14,367 bases of DNA from Ilumatobacteraceae bacterium (GTDB taxonomy: Bacteria; Actinomycetota; Acidimicrobiia; Acidimicrobiales; Ilumatobacteraceae): NCBI GenBank assembly GCA_007122945.1, contig SKSP01000111.1, positions 1 to 14,367 on the forward strand, read 5' to 3'. The notes beneath the pieces are model-generated. The model had not been told where the DNA came from, made no database searches, and saw only the letters and a program-made list of their open reading frames with translations. Positions within the stretch are counted from its first letter, which is position 1. Each line of letters begins with the position of its first letter. Both the position numbers and the translations under genes were made by a program. Of the stretch, positions 7,101 to 13,000 are shown piece by piece.

Positions 7101-8553
7101 GGCCCAGCCGCCGATCAGCTTCTTCCCGGATCGCGACGGCAACCTCGCCGTGTTCGGCGCCACGGGTTCGGGCAAGAGCGCCCTGCTCCGCACGATCGCG
7201 ATGGTGGCGGGCTCGACCGCAGAAGCGCCGGAGACAGGCGACGGTCCCTGCCACGTGTACTGCATCGACTTCGGCTCCCGCAGCCTCCAACTCCTCGACG
7301 ACTTCTCCCACGTCGGGGCGGTGATCAACGCCGACGATCACGAGCGCATCGCCCGCGTGATCCGCGAGTTGCGCAGCGCGATCGACGAGCGCCAGCGGCG
7401 CTACCAATCCGCCGACGCCGACACGATCGCCCAGTACCGCGAGCACACCGGGCACACGGCCGAGCCTCGAATACTCCTCATGGTCGACAACTTCGGGGCG
7501 TTCCGGCAGGCGTACGACTCGCCCGACCGCGCCGGTGTTCTCGACATGCTGCTGTCGGTCATGGCCGACGGCCGCTCTGTCGGGGTGCACGTCGTGCTGT
7601 CGGCCGATCGACCGGGCGCCGTGCCATCGGCGGTGATGTCGCTCGTGTCCCGCCGACTGGCGCTCCGACTGGCCAACGAGGGGGACTACCTCCTCCTCGG
7701 CGAGCCCGCCAACGTGCTCGACGGCGACACGCCACCCGGCCGCGGTGTGGAGGGCGGGCGCGAGTTCCAGGTGGCCGTGCTCGGCGGCACCGGCAACATC
7801 GCGGAGCAGATGCGCCTGTCGCGTGCGCTCGCGCGCCACGACGGGTTCGTCGCCGATCGGGAGCCGGCCCCACCGGTGCGCCGACTCCCTCCATCGGTTC
7901 GTCTCACCGACCTCCCCTTCGACGTCGGCGGCCGTCCCACGCTCGGGCTCGACGACGCAACCCTGTCGCCGACCGGGTTCGAGCCAACGGGAGCGTTCGT
8001 GGTGGCCGGCCCCCCCGGCAGCGGGCGCACCACGGCGATGGGTGCCATCGCCGTCTCGATCGCCCGGCACCAGCCGTCGATCCAGCGGGTGCTGTTCGCC
8101 GAGCGGCGGTCGTCGCTCGCACCGCTCGCACGTTGGACGACGGTCGCCGAGCGGCCGAGGGAGCACGCCGAGGTCGCCGCCGCCATCACCGCCGATCTCC
8201 TCGCGGTCGACGGCGAGGTATCGGGGCTCGCGATCTTCGTGGAGAACGTGACCGAGGCACTCGAGCAGGCCGAGGCGGAGGCTGCACTCACCGAGTTGAT
8301 CAAGACGGCGCTCGCCCACGACGCCTTCGTGGTGGTGGAGGGCGAGGTGTCGCAGCTCGCCAGGGCGTGGAAGCTCGATGTCGTCAAGAACCAGCGCACC
8401 GGACTGCTCCTGCAGCCGCAGCCCGGCGACGGCGACCTGCTGAAGGTGAACCTGCCGCGGGCTCCGCACGACCAGTTCCCCGCAGGTCGTGGATTCAGCG
8501 TGGCGCGACGGAACGTGGCCAAGGTCCAAGTCGCCGTTCCCGACGCCGAGTGA
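4186..8553 (+). CDS. EssC/EccC-type type VII secretion ATPase with ubiquitin-like and FHA domains
   Basis: This is the motor and substrate receptor of a type VII (ESX/WXG100) secretion system in the cytoplasmic membrane. Domains in order are: a beta-grasp, YukD-like region (1-84); a canonical FHA (about 95-190; G122-R123, S137-R138-H140, N158-G159); two membrane helices (about 230-248 and 254-270); a helical and mixed region; then three FtsK/SpoIIIE modules. Module 1 has Walker A GGTTGAGKS (667-675) and Walker B LLIVIDEF (769-776). Module 2 has GATGSGKS (991-998), but its Walker B ends D1101-N1102 instead of D-E. Module 3 has GPPGSGRTT (1275-1283), with Arg for the Walker lysine, and VEN at 1352-1354. 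The length (1455 aa) and FHA-TM-TM-ATPase order match Firmicutes EssC (about 1480 aa) rather than mycobacterial EccC, which lacks FHA domains. ATG 4186 is the first start after the 43-nt gap; its RBS is weak. Identity as a T7SS ATPase is very secure. Confidence 0.93.
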   Translation: MGLKLSITGASTASGTVDVDIDVPSGTTVGTLAAQLAASSPYHDSDAVTLAVRHGATSGTPVDPTAELAEAGIISGSSVDLVAPNSGSVSSAPEPAAAVMVVTAGPDAGARFPLRRGSTFVGRDPSCEIVLTDDMVSRRHLRIEVGDVIDVVDLGSVNGTIVDGSQVPQARIGPTTEILAGDTTFRVESHAALAPVSNGAFVRSPPDGIVFAPGEHAAPRVPGAPKPGRIPVIAAFAPLVLGAVMYVVTRRVESLIFVALSPVMLVGTAVESRVSGRRRSRRTAEQFRRELATFEAAGRRHLDDETAARRREHPPLSELEAALHGRTPTLWSRRPDGEHFGEIAVGRGRQPARTSFTSQRTEEGSADLVGELDAAMQSLTHVDQVPVVVDLTVDGSIGVAGPSDTARRVAASMVTAAALLHSPAELVVTLVSSESAEPDWHWLTWLPHVDARYAPFDGCRLASSTAGGSELHGSLTVLLEARTAASGGHQRGHHLPLVLLVVEDDAPVDRSLLVDVLERGPAVGIHTIWVAGAVDRLPAGCGAVVDASAGPDALALRIRRSKDAADAIRADTVGPVDVERIARALSPLIDIGARTRDDSGLPDIVHGPDLLGIPPDAPPEMILERWSQTSIEAARHHDTGLRAAVGIANGEPFVLDLRAHGPHALVGGTTGAGKSEFLQAWVMGLAASFSPQRVNFLFVDYKGGSAFSECVKLPHCVGLVTDLSPQLVDRALTSLHAELHRREQLFGALDAKDIHELERRGAAETPPALLIVIDEFAALVQEVPDFVNGVVNVAQRGRSLGLHLVLATQRPAGVITGNLRANTNLRVALRMADESDSSDVIDVGDAAFIDAGAPGRGFAKVGPGRTFAFQSAFYGGWSTAASNEQQIVVRPLTIGIATPWPTRQASRVAIDQPNDLARLVTVTQRAALVGQHPAPRRPWLPELPTDLDLRESPLTRSDAEIVFGSCDLPAHQAQPPISFFPDRDGNLAVFGATGSGKSALLRTIAMVAGSTAEAPETGDGPCHVYCIDFGSRSLQLLDDFSHVGAVINADDHERIARVIRELRSAIDERQRRYQSADADTIAQYREHTGHTAEPRILLMVDNFGAFRQAYDSPDRAGVLDMLLSVMADGRSVGVHVVLSADRPGAVPSAVMSLVSRRLALRLANEGDYLLLGEPANVLDGDTPPGRGVEGGREFQVAVLGGTGNIAEQMRLSRALARHDGFVADREPAPPVRRLPPSVRLTDLPFDVGGRPTLGLDDATLSPTGFEPTGAFVVAGPPGSGRTTAMGAIAVSIARHQPSIQRVLFAERRSSLAPLARWTTVAERPREHAEVAAAITADLLAVDGEVSGLAIFVENVTEALEQAEAEAALTELIKTALAHDAFVVVEGEVSQLARAWKLDVVKNQRTGLLLQPQPGDGDLLKVNLPRAPHDQFPAGRGFSVARRNVAKVQVAVPDAE

Positions 8554-8561
8554 CGCCGAGT
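8542..8561 (+). repeat. 10-bp tandem repeat across the ATPase stop codon
   Basis: GACGCCGAGT occurs twice in tandem (8542-8551 and 8552-8561), and each copy is followed by GA so that TGA is formed twice. The first TGA (8551-8553) ends the ATPase gene. It is probably a small slippage duplication. Confidence 0.7.
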
Positions 8562-8680
8562 GACCCGTTCGCCCTCGGAACGGTGCGCATGGAGATTCGT
8601 CCCCATTTCGCTCGTTCGCGATCGACAGTACGGTCGTCCACGACGGCGATGGAGCCGTCAACCCGACGATCCGACGACGA

Positions 8681-8686
8681 AAGGAA
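8681..8686 (+). promoter_or_regulatory. Ribosome binding site of the WXG100 gene
   Basis: AAGGAA lies 8 nt before ATG 8695. It fixes the start: the frame is open upstream to 8560, but that part translates to Arg-rich sequence unlike a WXG100 protein. The 141-nt gap after the ATPase gene is the largest in the operon and could hold a separate promoter for the secreted proteins; I see no clear -10/-35 pair. Confidence 0.6.
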
Positions 8687-8694
8687 CCAACATC

Positions 8695-8988
8695 ATGGCC
8701 CAGATCCGTGTGACCCCCGAGGAGCTCGAAGCCCTCAGCTCGAAGATCAACGCCAACGGCGACGTCGTGAGTGAGCAGATCAACGCTGCCACCGCTGCGG
8801 TGCAGAACCTCGTGAACCAGGGTTGGGACGGCGCCGCATCGGCCCAGTTCGATGCCATCTGGCGAGAGTGGGCGACCGGTGCCCGGCAGATCCAGGAGGC
8901 GATGATGAACATGTCGGTCTACCTCGGCAAGGCAGCGAGCACCTACCGCGACGTCGACACCCAGCTGGCCCAGGGCCTCGGTAACTGA
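8695..8988 (+). CDS. WXG100-family secreted protein (EsxA-like)
   Basis: This 97-residue protein has the size and helix-turn-helix hairpin of the WXG100 family, the small substrates of type VII secretion. The central turn is W44-D45-G46 (the WXG motif). The C-terminal helix carries Y84-x-x-x-D88 (YRDVD), matching the YxxxD/E secretion signal read by the EccC/EssC ATPase. There is no signal peptide and no cysteine. The gene directly follows the secretion ATPase and precedes two more helical, ESX-like proteins, so it is probably exported as a homodimer or as a heterodimer with the next gene's product. The start is fixed by the AAGGAA RBS. Confidence 0.93.
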   Translation: MAQIRVTPEELEALSSKINANGDVVSEQINAATAAVQNLVNQGWDGAASAQFDAIWREWATGARQIQEAMMNMSVYLGKAASTYRDVDTQLAQGLGN

Positions 8989-8999
8989 GCGGTCCTCCG

Positions 9000-9290
9000 A
9001 TGTCGCGACGAGAGATCAGGGTCGACCCTGAGCGGCTCGGTGCTCTGGCGTCGGGCCTGCGACTCGCCCACACGACGCTCGCGGCCTCACCACGCTATGC
9101 ACATCTCGAGGCCGGCGATGTGTGGGGCCGGCTCCCCGGTGCGGTGAGCGACTTCATCACGAAGAACGAGAAGCCGCGCAACGAGCTGATCCAGCAGCTC
9201 GACGTCGCAGCGCACGTGCTCGACGCGGCGGCACGCACGTTCGGGGAGACCGAGAGCTGCCTCGTCCGAGCACTGACCGGAGGGGAATGA
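9000..9290 (+). CDS. Small helical EspC/WXG100-like protein
   Basis: This 96-residue helical protein has the pattern of the ESX EspC-like family: VDPERL near the N-terminus (8-13), a Trp-containing turn (V41-W42-G43), and an Ala-rich second helix ending near TESCLVRAL (84-92). It lacks an exact WXG and a YxxxD/E signal, so it may be exported as the partner of the YxxxD-bearing WXG100 protein or of the following larger protein. It begins 11 nt after the WXG100 stop and its stop overlaps a possible start of the next gene (ATGA at 9287-9290), showing tight coupling. No strong RBS precedes ATG 9000. Family membership is a pattern judgement and could be wrong in detail; that it is a real gene is likely. 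Confidence 0.72.
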   Translation: MSRREIRVDPERLGALASGLRLAHTTLAASPRYAHLEAGDVWGRLPGAVSDFITKNEKPRNELIQQLDVAAHVLDAAARTFGETESCLVRALTGGE

Positions 9291-9292
9291 CC

Positions 9293-10579
9293 ATGGCATG
9301 GTACGAGCAGTCATCACGGGCGTTCGGCGATGAGAGCGACGTGCTGGCGTGTGCGCGGGTGTTCGCCGACGTCACCGAGGCGATGTCGCGGGCACGACCG
9401 CTGGCGGCAGAGTTCAGCGACTCGGGCGAGGACACCTTCTCGAGCAACTCGGCCGACGAGATCCGGGCACGGATGGAGGGGATCCCCGAATTGCTCCGCA
9501 GGTTCGCGGCGGCGAACGCCGAGGTGGCCTCGGCGCTCCAGCAGTTCGCCCCGAGGCTGACCGACTACCAGACCGGGCTGCAGTCGCTGCAGGACACCGG
9601 GCGCTCCACGGCTCACGAGATCGGGCAGGTCGAACGGCTGCGGGCGAGCACGATCGAACGGCTCCGTTCGGAGGAGACCGACCTCGGGCAGGCCGTCGTC
9701 GGGTGGTTCTCCGACTACGCCGATCACCCCGAGGTGGCGTCACTGGACGGTCGCCTCGACGCACTGCAGTCCGAGCTCGAGCGGCTCGGGCGTCGCTTCG
9801 AGATCGGCGGCGACGACTTCGACGCCGCCGTCGACCGCGCTGCCGAGCTGATCTGGAGCGCCGACGCGGTGCTGTACGACAGCGACTGGGCGAGGTTCTG
9901 GAGCCAGTGGCTCGAGGACGCCCTCGACGTGGTCCGAACCATCCTCGAGGTGGTCGCCGTGATCCTGACGGTCGCAGTGCTCATCGGTAGTGGCGGCACG
10001 CTCGCCCCGCTCATCGTCGCCGTCCTCCTGCTCGCCGTGACCGTGGCCCAGATCGCAGGCAACGCAGCGGCGGGCCATGAGGTCACCGGAGAGATGTGGC
10101 TGAACCTGGGACTCGACGTTGCGGCGGTCGCCACGCTCGGCGCTGCTCGCCACGCACAGACGCTCAAGATCGCCGGCGCCACCCAGAAGGCGCAGGCCGA
10201 CAAGATCCTGAAGCTCGGCAAAGGCAAGACAAGCTTCAAGCATGCGGCCAAGATGAAGGAGGTCACGCGTCTGCAGAGCGCCCACCAGTCCGCCGCGAAG
10301 ATGGCCCGCGGCGCCGAGGTGGCCGAGGGTGTCGCGAACATCGGCGTCGGCGCGAACGAGGTGGCCCACGGCAACAACCGTGGCTACTTCAGGATCGCTG
10401 CGGGAACCTTCGACGTCGCACCCATCACCGGTCCGGCGCTCGACATGGCCCATCTCGGGAACAACGCCGTGGGTACTGCCGAGGGGCTCGGCGACCATCT
10501 GCAGTCAGCAGCTCCACCGGCCGAGCCCCGGTCGCCGAAGGAGTGGCCGGGGCTCGACCCGCCGAGGTCGCGATCGTGA
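9293..10579 (+). CDS. Putative type VII-secreted protein with membrane hairpin
   Basis: This protein has about 428 residues. The N-terminal part (about 1-200) is almost entirely helical with heptad-like stretches, resembling the ESX/LXG-type export domains of T7SS effectors. A strongly hydrophobic segment (about 217-255) forms one or two membrane helices. It is followed by a GLDVAAVATLGAARHA stretch and a small Gly/Ala-rich helical tail, an arrangement seen in putative T7SS-secreted proteins of actinobacteria. The C-terminus is short, ends in a Pro-rich tail, and shows no toxin domain I recognise. GGAGG at 9279-9283 is 9 nt from ATG 9293; ATG 9287 overlaps the previous stop but is too close to it. 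The last bases overlap the next gene (GTGA). It is probably a substrate or a pore/export accessory; the exact role is unknown. Confidence 0.75.
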   Translation: MAWYEQSSRAFGDESDVLACARVFADVTEAMSRARPLAAEFSDSGEDTFSSNSADEIRARMEGIPELLRRFAAANAEVASALQQFAPRLTDYQTGLQSLQDTGRSTAHEIGQVERLRASTIERLRSEETDLGQAVVGWFSDYADHPEVASLDGRLDALQSELERLGRRFEIGGDDFDAAVDRAAELIWSADAVLYDSDWARFWSQWLEDALDVVRTILEVVAVILTVAVLIGSGGTLAPLIVAVLLLAVTVAQIAGNAAAGHEVTGEMWLNLGLDVAAVATLGAARHAQTLKIAGATQKAQADKILKLGKGKTSFKHAAKMKEVTRLQSAHQSAAKMARGAEVAEGVANIGVGANEVAHGNNRGYFRIAAGTFDVAPITGPALDMAHLGNNAVGTAEGLGDHLQSAAPPAEPRSPKEWPGLDPPRSRS

Positions 10580-11145
10580 GCGCCGACGACCGGTACGCGC
10601 TCGTCGACATCGACGTGCCGCTCCCCGAGATCTGGACGTTCTCGACCCTGAGCGCCGACGAGCGCAGCGACGCCGAAGCCGAGTTGGCACTACTGCTCGC
10701 CGACAAGGTCGAGGATCCGGCGGCGGTTGCCGAGGCCTCCGTGATCGAGTTCTTCGAGCGCATCGGCGGCGGTGGAGCGCCGCTCATGCTCGCGTCGTTC
10801 CGCGAAGTGCTCGACGACGACAGCGTGCTCACGGCGTCGTTGATGGTGACGAAGAACGAGCTCGGTGGGTCCCTCGAACCATGGCGTGACGCCTACCCGG
10901 ACGCAGCGGAGATGACGGTCGACGGCGAGACCGCGCTGCGCACGTTCGAGCAGAGCACGGTCGCGGTGTCGGGGCTGTTCGATCAGCCACTCACGGTATC
11001 GACGTGGCGGTACCTCGTTCCCTTCGACCCCCGGTCGATCCTGATGTTCACGTTCAGCTCGCCGAACGCCGAGCTCGGCGACGAGCTGTCGGAGTACTTC
11101 GACGAGATCATGGACGACGTCCACGTGGTCTCCGGCCCGGCGTGA
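10576..11145 (+). CDS. Small protein of unknown function, last gene of the secretion operon
   Basis: This is a 189-residue acidic protein with no signal peptide or membrane helix. It has mixed alpha/beta sequence ending in strands such as STWRYLVPF and SILMFTFSSP followed by an amphipathic helix. The pattern recalls small Mog1/PsbP-like or LpqN-like folds, but that is only an impression. GTG 10576 overlaps the preceding stop (GTGA), and GAGG lies 8 nt upstream, so it is translated together with the putative secreted protein. This layout suggests a dedicated partner such as a chaperone or immunity protein. The function is inferred only from position. Confidence 0.7.
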   Translation: MSADDRYALVDIDVPLPEIWTFSTLSADERSDAEAELALLLADKVEDPAAVAEASVIEFFERIGGGGAPLMLASFREVLDDDSVLTASLMVTKNELGGSLEPWRDAYPDAAEMTVDGETALRTFEQSTVAVSGLFDQPLTVSTWRYLVPFDPRSILMFTFSSPNAELGDELSEYFDEIMDDVHVVSGPA

Positions 11146-11212
11146 CACTGTTCCGCGTGCGATGAGGTGGTTGGGCCACTCCGCCACTGCAGGACGGTGG
11201 TGCCCTACTCGA

Positions 11213-11269
11213 TGGTGCCCGGGGCGGGGATCGAACCCGCACTCGCCTTTCGGGGAAGGGGGGTTCAAG
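11213..11269 (-). repeat. tRNA-Leu 3'-half fragment (probable att site)
   Basis: On the minus strand this reads from the anticodon loop (CTTGAAC) through variable arm, T-arm, acceptor 3' strand and CCA. It matches tRNA-Leu at 13075-13131 in 54 of 57 positions. The 5' half is absent: the sequence before it cannot form the anticodon or acceptor stem. One mismatch changes the anticodon loop, so this is not a functional tRNA. Confidence 0.8.
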
Positions 11270-11385
11270 TACCGCGCAGACCGTCCGTTGGGTACGGGGT
11301 CATCCGGCAAAGCGTTGTCAGTGCGGGTCAGCCGTCCGCTCTGTTCGCCGAGAACCGGCGTGATCCACACCGTCCGGAGAATCCC

Positions 11386-11404
11386 GTGATCATTCTGTGA
11401 TCAC
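11386..11404. repeat. Perfect dyad GTGATCA-n5-TGATCAC, left copy
   Basis: A 7-bp inverted repeat with a 5-nt centre, 117 bp inside the left tRNA fragment. A near copy (16 of 19 positions) lies at 13001-13019, close to the right end. It could be an operator, an excisionase or integrase accessory site, or a hairpin. Confidence 0.6.
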
Positions 11405-11405
11405 G

Positions 11406-11429
11406 CAGGCCCGGCGCTGCTCGAGCGCT
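11406..11429 (-). terminator. Hairpin downstream of the PIN pseudogene
   Basis: GGCGCT (11413-11418) and AGCGCT (11424-11429) form a short stem beside CAGGCCCGGCGCT. The same 13-nt sequence and stem recur at 12260-12281. On the minus strand both hairpins lie 40-55 nt downstream of a toxin/antitoxin stop codon. No T-run follows, so termination is a guess from position. Confidence 0.3.
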
Positions 11430-11465
11430 ACCCACCACCCCACCACCCCACCTCGACACCGGACC

Positions 11466-11874
11466 TCACACACGACGTTCGAACTGAGCCGGTGTGAGTA
11501 CGGGCGGATCCTGCGCCGTCCACTCCGGGAGGTCGTTGTCGCCCGACACGATCACGTCGACGTTGTGCCCTCGTGCGAGCGCAACGAGATAGTCGTCATC
11601 CTGGCCGCGTGTCTCGGCGCGGATCTGGACCGGGTCGTCAACGAGATCGACGAGCGTCGCGATGTTGTCGACGAACTGTGTTGCGTCCTCCACGGTGATC
11701 CACTTTCGGAGCCGGGGCCGAGCGGTCAACACATCACGTACCCGGCGAGCAGCTCGGGACACATCACGAGTTGGAACTCCGCTGTACCCGCCAGCCACGA
11801 CATCACGATGCGATGCGACGCCCCCGCTGAATCGCCGGCTGCACGAACACGTTCGCTTCGATCACGACCCTCAC
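11466..11874 (-). pseudogene. PIN-domain toxin (VapC-like) broken by two frameshifts
   Basis: Homology runs through three reading frames. VRVVIEANVFVQP begins at GTG 11874 and stops at 11803. SWLAGTAEFQLVMCPELLAG continues in a second frame (11803 to about 11735). RDVLTARPRLRKW and the rest of the domain follow in a third frame to the stop at 11466. This is the normal order of a PIN_3-type toxin ribonuclease. The downstream acidic motifs (GQDDDYLVALA and VIVSGDNDL) are intact, but the first catalytic Asp, usually in a VIDTN-type motif, is Glu here. The start lies 14 nt after the HTH gene, the usual place for a toxin after its antitoxin. It is almost surely inactive unless the shifts are sequencing errors. 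Confidence 0.8.
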
Positions 11875-11888
11875 GGCGACAGCGACGT

Positions 11889-12227
11889 TCAGCTCGAACG
11901 TCGCCGGCGACGCACCGAACGAACGTCGTCGACGGCGAACTCGATGGCCGCGGCCTCATCCAGCGATTCGTTCGCGTCGACATTGAGGGACAGCGCGGTC
12001 CTGACGCCGGCCGTGTAGCTCTCCCACGCCGATCGGCGCGAGATCCCGAGCGCATCGCCGATCTGCTGCCACGAAGCTCCAGCTGCACGCGCCGCACGAA
12101 CACGGTCACGCCGAATCCTGTCGATCTCCACCTCGCTGTCCGCGAGTACACCCAGCGCGACCAGCGGATCCTCCGGTAGCGATTCGGTAACGAGGATCCC
12201 ACTCACACTGTCAGGCTGACCTGACAT
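11889..12227 (-). CDS. HTH protein, probable antitoxin of the PIN gene
   Basis: This protein has about 112 residues. Residues 36-75 (RIRRDRVRAARAAG then ASWQQIGDALGISRRSAW) form a helix-turn-helix of the kind found in antitoxins placed directly before PIN_3-family toxins. The acidic/hydrophobic segment ESLDEAAAIEF (88-98) and Arg-rich C-terminus could wrap the toxin. ATG 12227 is chosen because the conserved region follows soon after. The frame is open upstream to 12386, with another ATG at 12296, and neither has a clear RBS. With its PIN partner broken, the gene may now be an orphan that can still bind its own promoter. The role is inferred from domain and order. Confidence 0.65.
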   Translation of the reverse strand: MSGQPDSVSGILVTESLPEDPLVALGVLADSEVEIDRIRRDRVRAARAAGASWQQIGDALGISRRSAWESYTAGVRTALSLNVDANESLDEAAAIEFAVDDVRSVRRRRRSS

Positions 12228-12259
12228 CGGGAGCGAGAGCAAGCCGTTCCCGATCCGCC

Positions 12260-12281
12260 CAGGCCCGGCGCTACGAGCGCC
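12260..12281 (-). terminator. Hairpin downstream of the RHH antitoxin gene
   Basis: A perfect 6-bp inverted repeat GGCGCT-ACG-AGCGCC (12267-12281) adjoins CAGGCCCGGCGCT (12260-12272), which also occurs at 11406-11418. It lies about 50 nt beyond the RHH stop on the minus strand. It may end transcription of the upstream toxin-antitoxin pair or be a small repeated element. No T-run follows. Confidence 0.35.
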
Positions 12282-12331
12282 GTGACTGGTCTGCATCACA
12301 CGCTCGTAGTACCGCTGTCGATGCTGCGCGT

Positions 12332-12574
12332 TCAGGCGGTCTTGCTGGTCTGTTCGAGCTCGCGGTCGACGGCGCGACGGATCCACGCCGACACTGACCG
12401 GTCATCGGCGTCAGCGGCATCGCGGATCTTGGCGAGCGTCTCGGGCGGGAATCTCACCGGGACCAGCTCGGACAGCCTCGACGTGCGGCGCCGGGCGGGT
12501 CCTTGGGGTGTTTGGTTGTCTGGGTCGGCGTAGAAGTCGTGTTCTTCTTGTCGGGACATCTTCTTGGTGGTCAT
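12332..12574 (-). CDS. Ribbon-helix-helix antitoxin (BrnA/CopG-like)
   Basis: This is an 80-residue protein. The C-terminal half is a ribbon-helix-helix DNA-binding fold: strand LVPVRFP (37-43), helix PPETLAKIRDAADA (43-56), turn DDRS, helix VSAWIRRAVDREL (61-73). The N-terminal half (MTTKKMSRQEEHDFYADPDN) is polar and probably binds and neutralises the toxin. The ATG overlaps the toxin stop (ATGA), and AGGAGG lies 4 nt upstream, so both are made from one transcript with the toxin first, the BrnT-BrnA order. It likely represses the shared promoter together with the toxin. The start at 12574 is well fixed by the RBS. Confidence 0.82.
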   Translation of the reverse strand: MTTKKMSRQEEHDFYADPDNQTPQGPARRRTSRLSELVPVRFPPETLAKIRDAADADDRSVSAWIRRAVDRELEQTSKTA

Positions 12575-12876
12575 CGGTCCTCCTTGTATCGGTCGGCGAG
12601 GTGCTTGGCAGCGAGGTAGCAGCCGATCGGTCGGCATCTGGTCGGGTCGTCGCGGTCGGACGGGGCGAGCGGCACCATCAACACCTCACCGGCGATCTCG
12701 GCGACCATCAACCAGTGCGCTGGTGGTTTGGCCGGGTAGAACAGCGGGTCGGAGTTCCAGATCTCGTGGATGTCGTCGATGCCGAAGGGGTCGTGCTTGA
12801 ACAGGTGGGCGGCTTGTCGGTCGATCTCGAACGGGTCGGTGTCGTCCAACCGGTCGAGATCGAACAACTCACCCAC
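12571..12876 (-). CDS. BrnT-like toxin of a type II toxin-antitoxin pair
   Basis: This 101-residue protein is encoded directly before an RHH antitoxin and overlaps it by 4 nt. The pattern resembles the BrnT/RelE-like ribonuclease fold: FEIDRQAAHLFKH (16-28), DDIHEIWNSDP (34-44), strands around HWLMVAEIAGEVLMVPLAP (54-72), and a C-terminal helix with R96-Y97. The family resemblance is moderate; an actinobacterial TA family with the same layout is the alternative. GTG 12876 has no RBS, but a TAATAC box on the minus strand at 12891-12886 would place the transcript start almost on the start codon, suggesting a leaderless mRNA. The likely action is translation inhibition by RNA cleavage, inferred from the fold. 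Confidence 0.7.
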   Translation of the reverse strand: MGELFDLDRLDDTDPFEIDRQAAHLFKHDPFGIDDIHEIWNSDPLFYPAKPPAHWLMVAEIAGEVLMVPLAPSDRDDPTRCRPIGCYLAAKHLADRYKEDR

Positions 12877-12885
12877 ACCATGAGT

Positions 12886-12891
12886 GTATTA
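12886..12891 (-). promoter_or_regulatory. Possible -10 box of the toxin-antitoxin operon (leaderless)
   Basis: The minus strand reads TAATAC, ending 9 nt before GTG 12876, so transcription would begin within about 3 nt of the start codon. No good -35 is seen at normal spacing; TTGAAC lies about 23 nt upstream. Leaderless transcripts are common in actinobacteria. Confidence 0.35.
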
Positions 12892-13000
12892 CAAACGGAT
12901 ACGGACGTCGAGGAGTTCAACCCGGAGGTGTTGCTCCGGCGATGAACGTGGACACGATGTAGGTGGCGTGCCGGTCGAGGCTGCGCCGGGTACGGTCGTC

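Noticed and set aside
5605..8661. Very long minus-strand open frame (1018 codons) opposite the secretion ATPase
   Set aside because: It is a GC-bias shadow of the ATPase gene: His/Arg/Val-rich with no domains, while the plus strand has conserved Walker motifs throughout.
11160..11190. Stretch resembling a tRNA-Leu D-arm beyond the 3' fragment, hinting at a permuted tRNA
   Set aside because: Only about 12 nt resemble the D-arm, the acceptor 5' strand is missing, and permuted tRNAs are not expected in bacteria.
11440..11455. CCCCACCA repeats as a possible CRISPR or regulatory array
   Set aside because: The repeat is a short low-complexity run of about three units without spacers.
12880..12945. 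Plus-strand 21-codon reading frame (MSVLQTDTDVEEFNPEVLLRR)
   Set aside because: It is short, has no RBS and overlaps the toxin promoter region. It could be a remnant of a lost gene but cannot be supported.
12508..12945. Plus-strand 145-codon open frame opposite the BrnT-like toxin
   Set aside because: It is a shadow frame. The minus-strand pair has a strong RBS, the ATGA overlap and recognisable RHH and toxin patterns.
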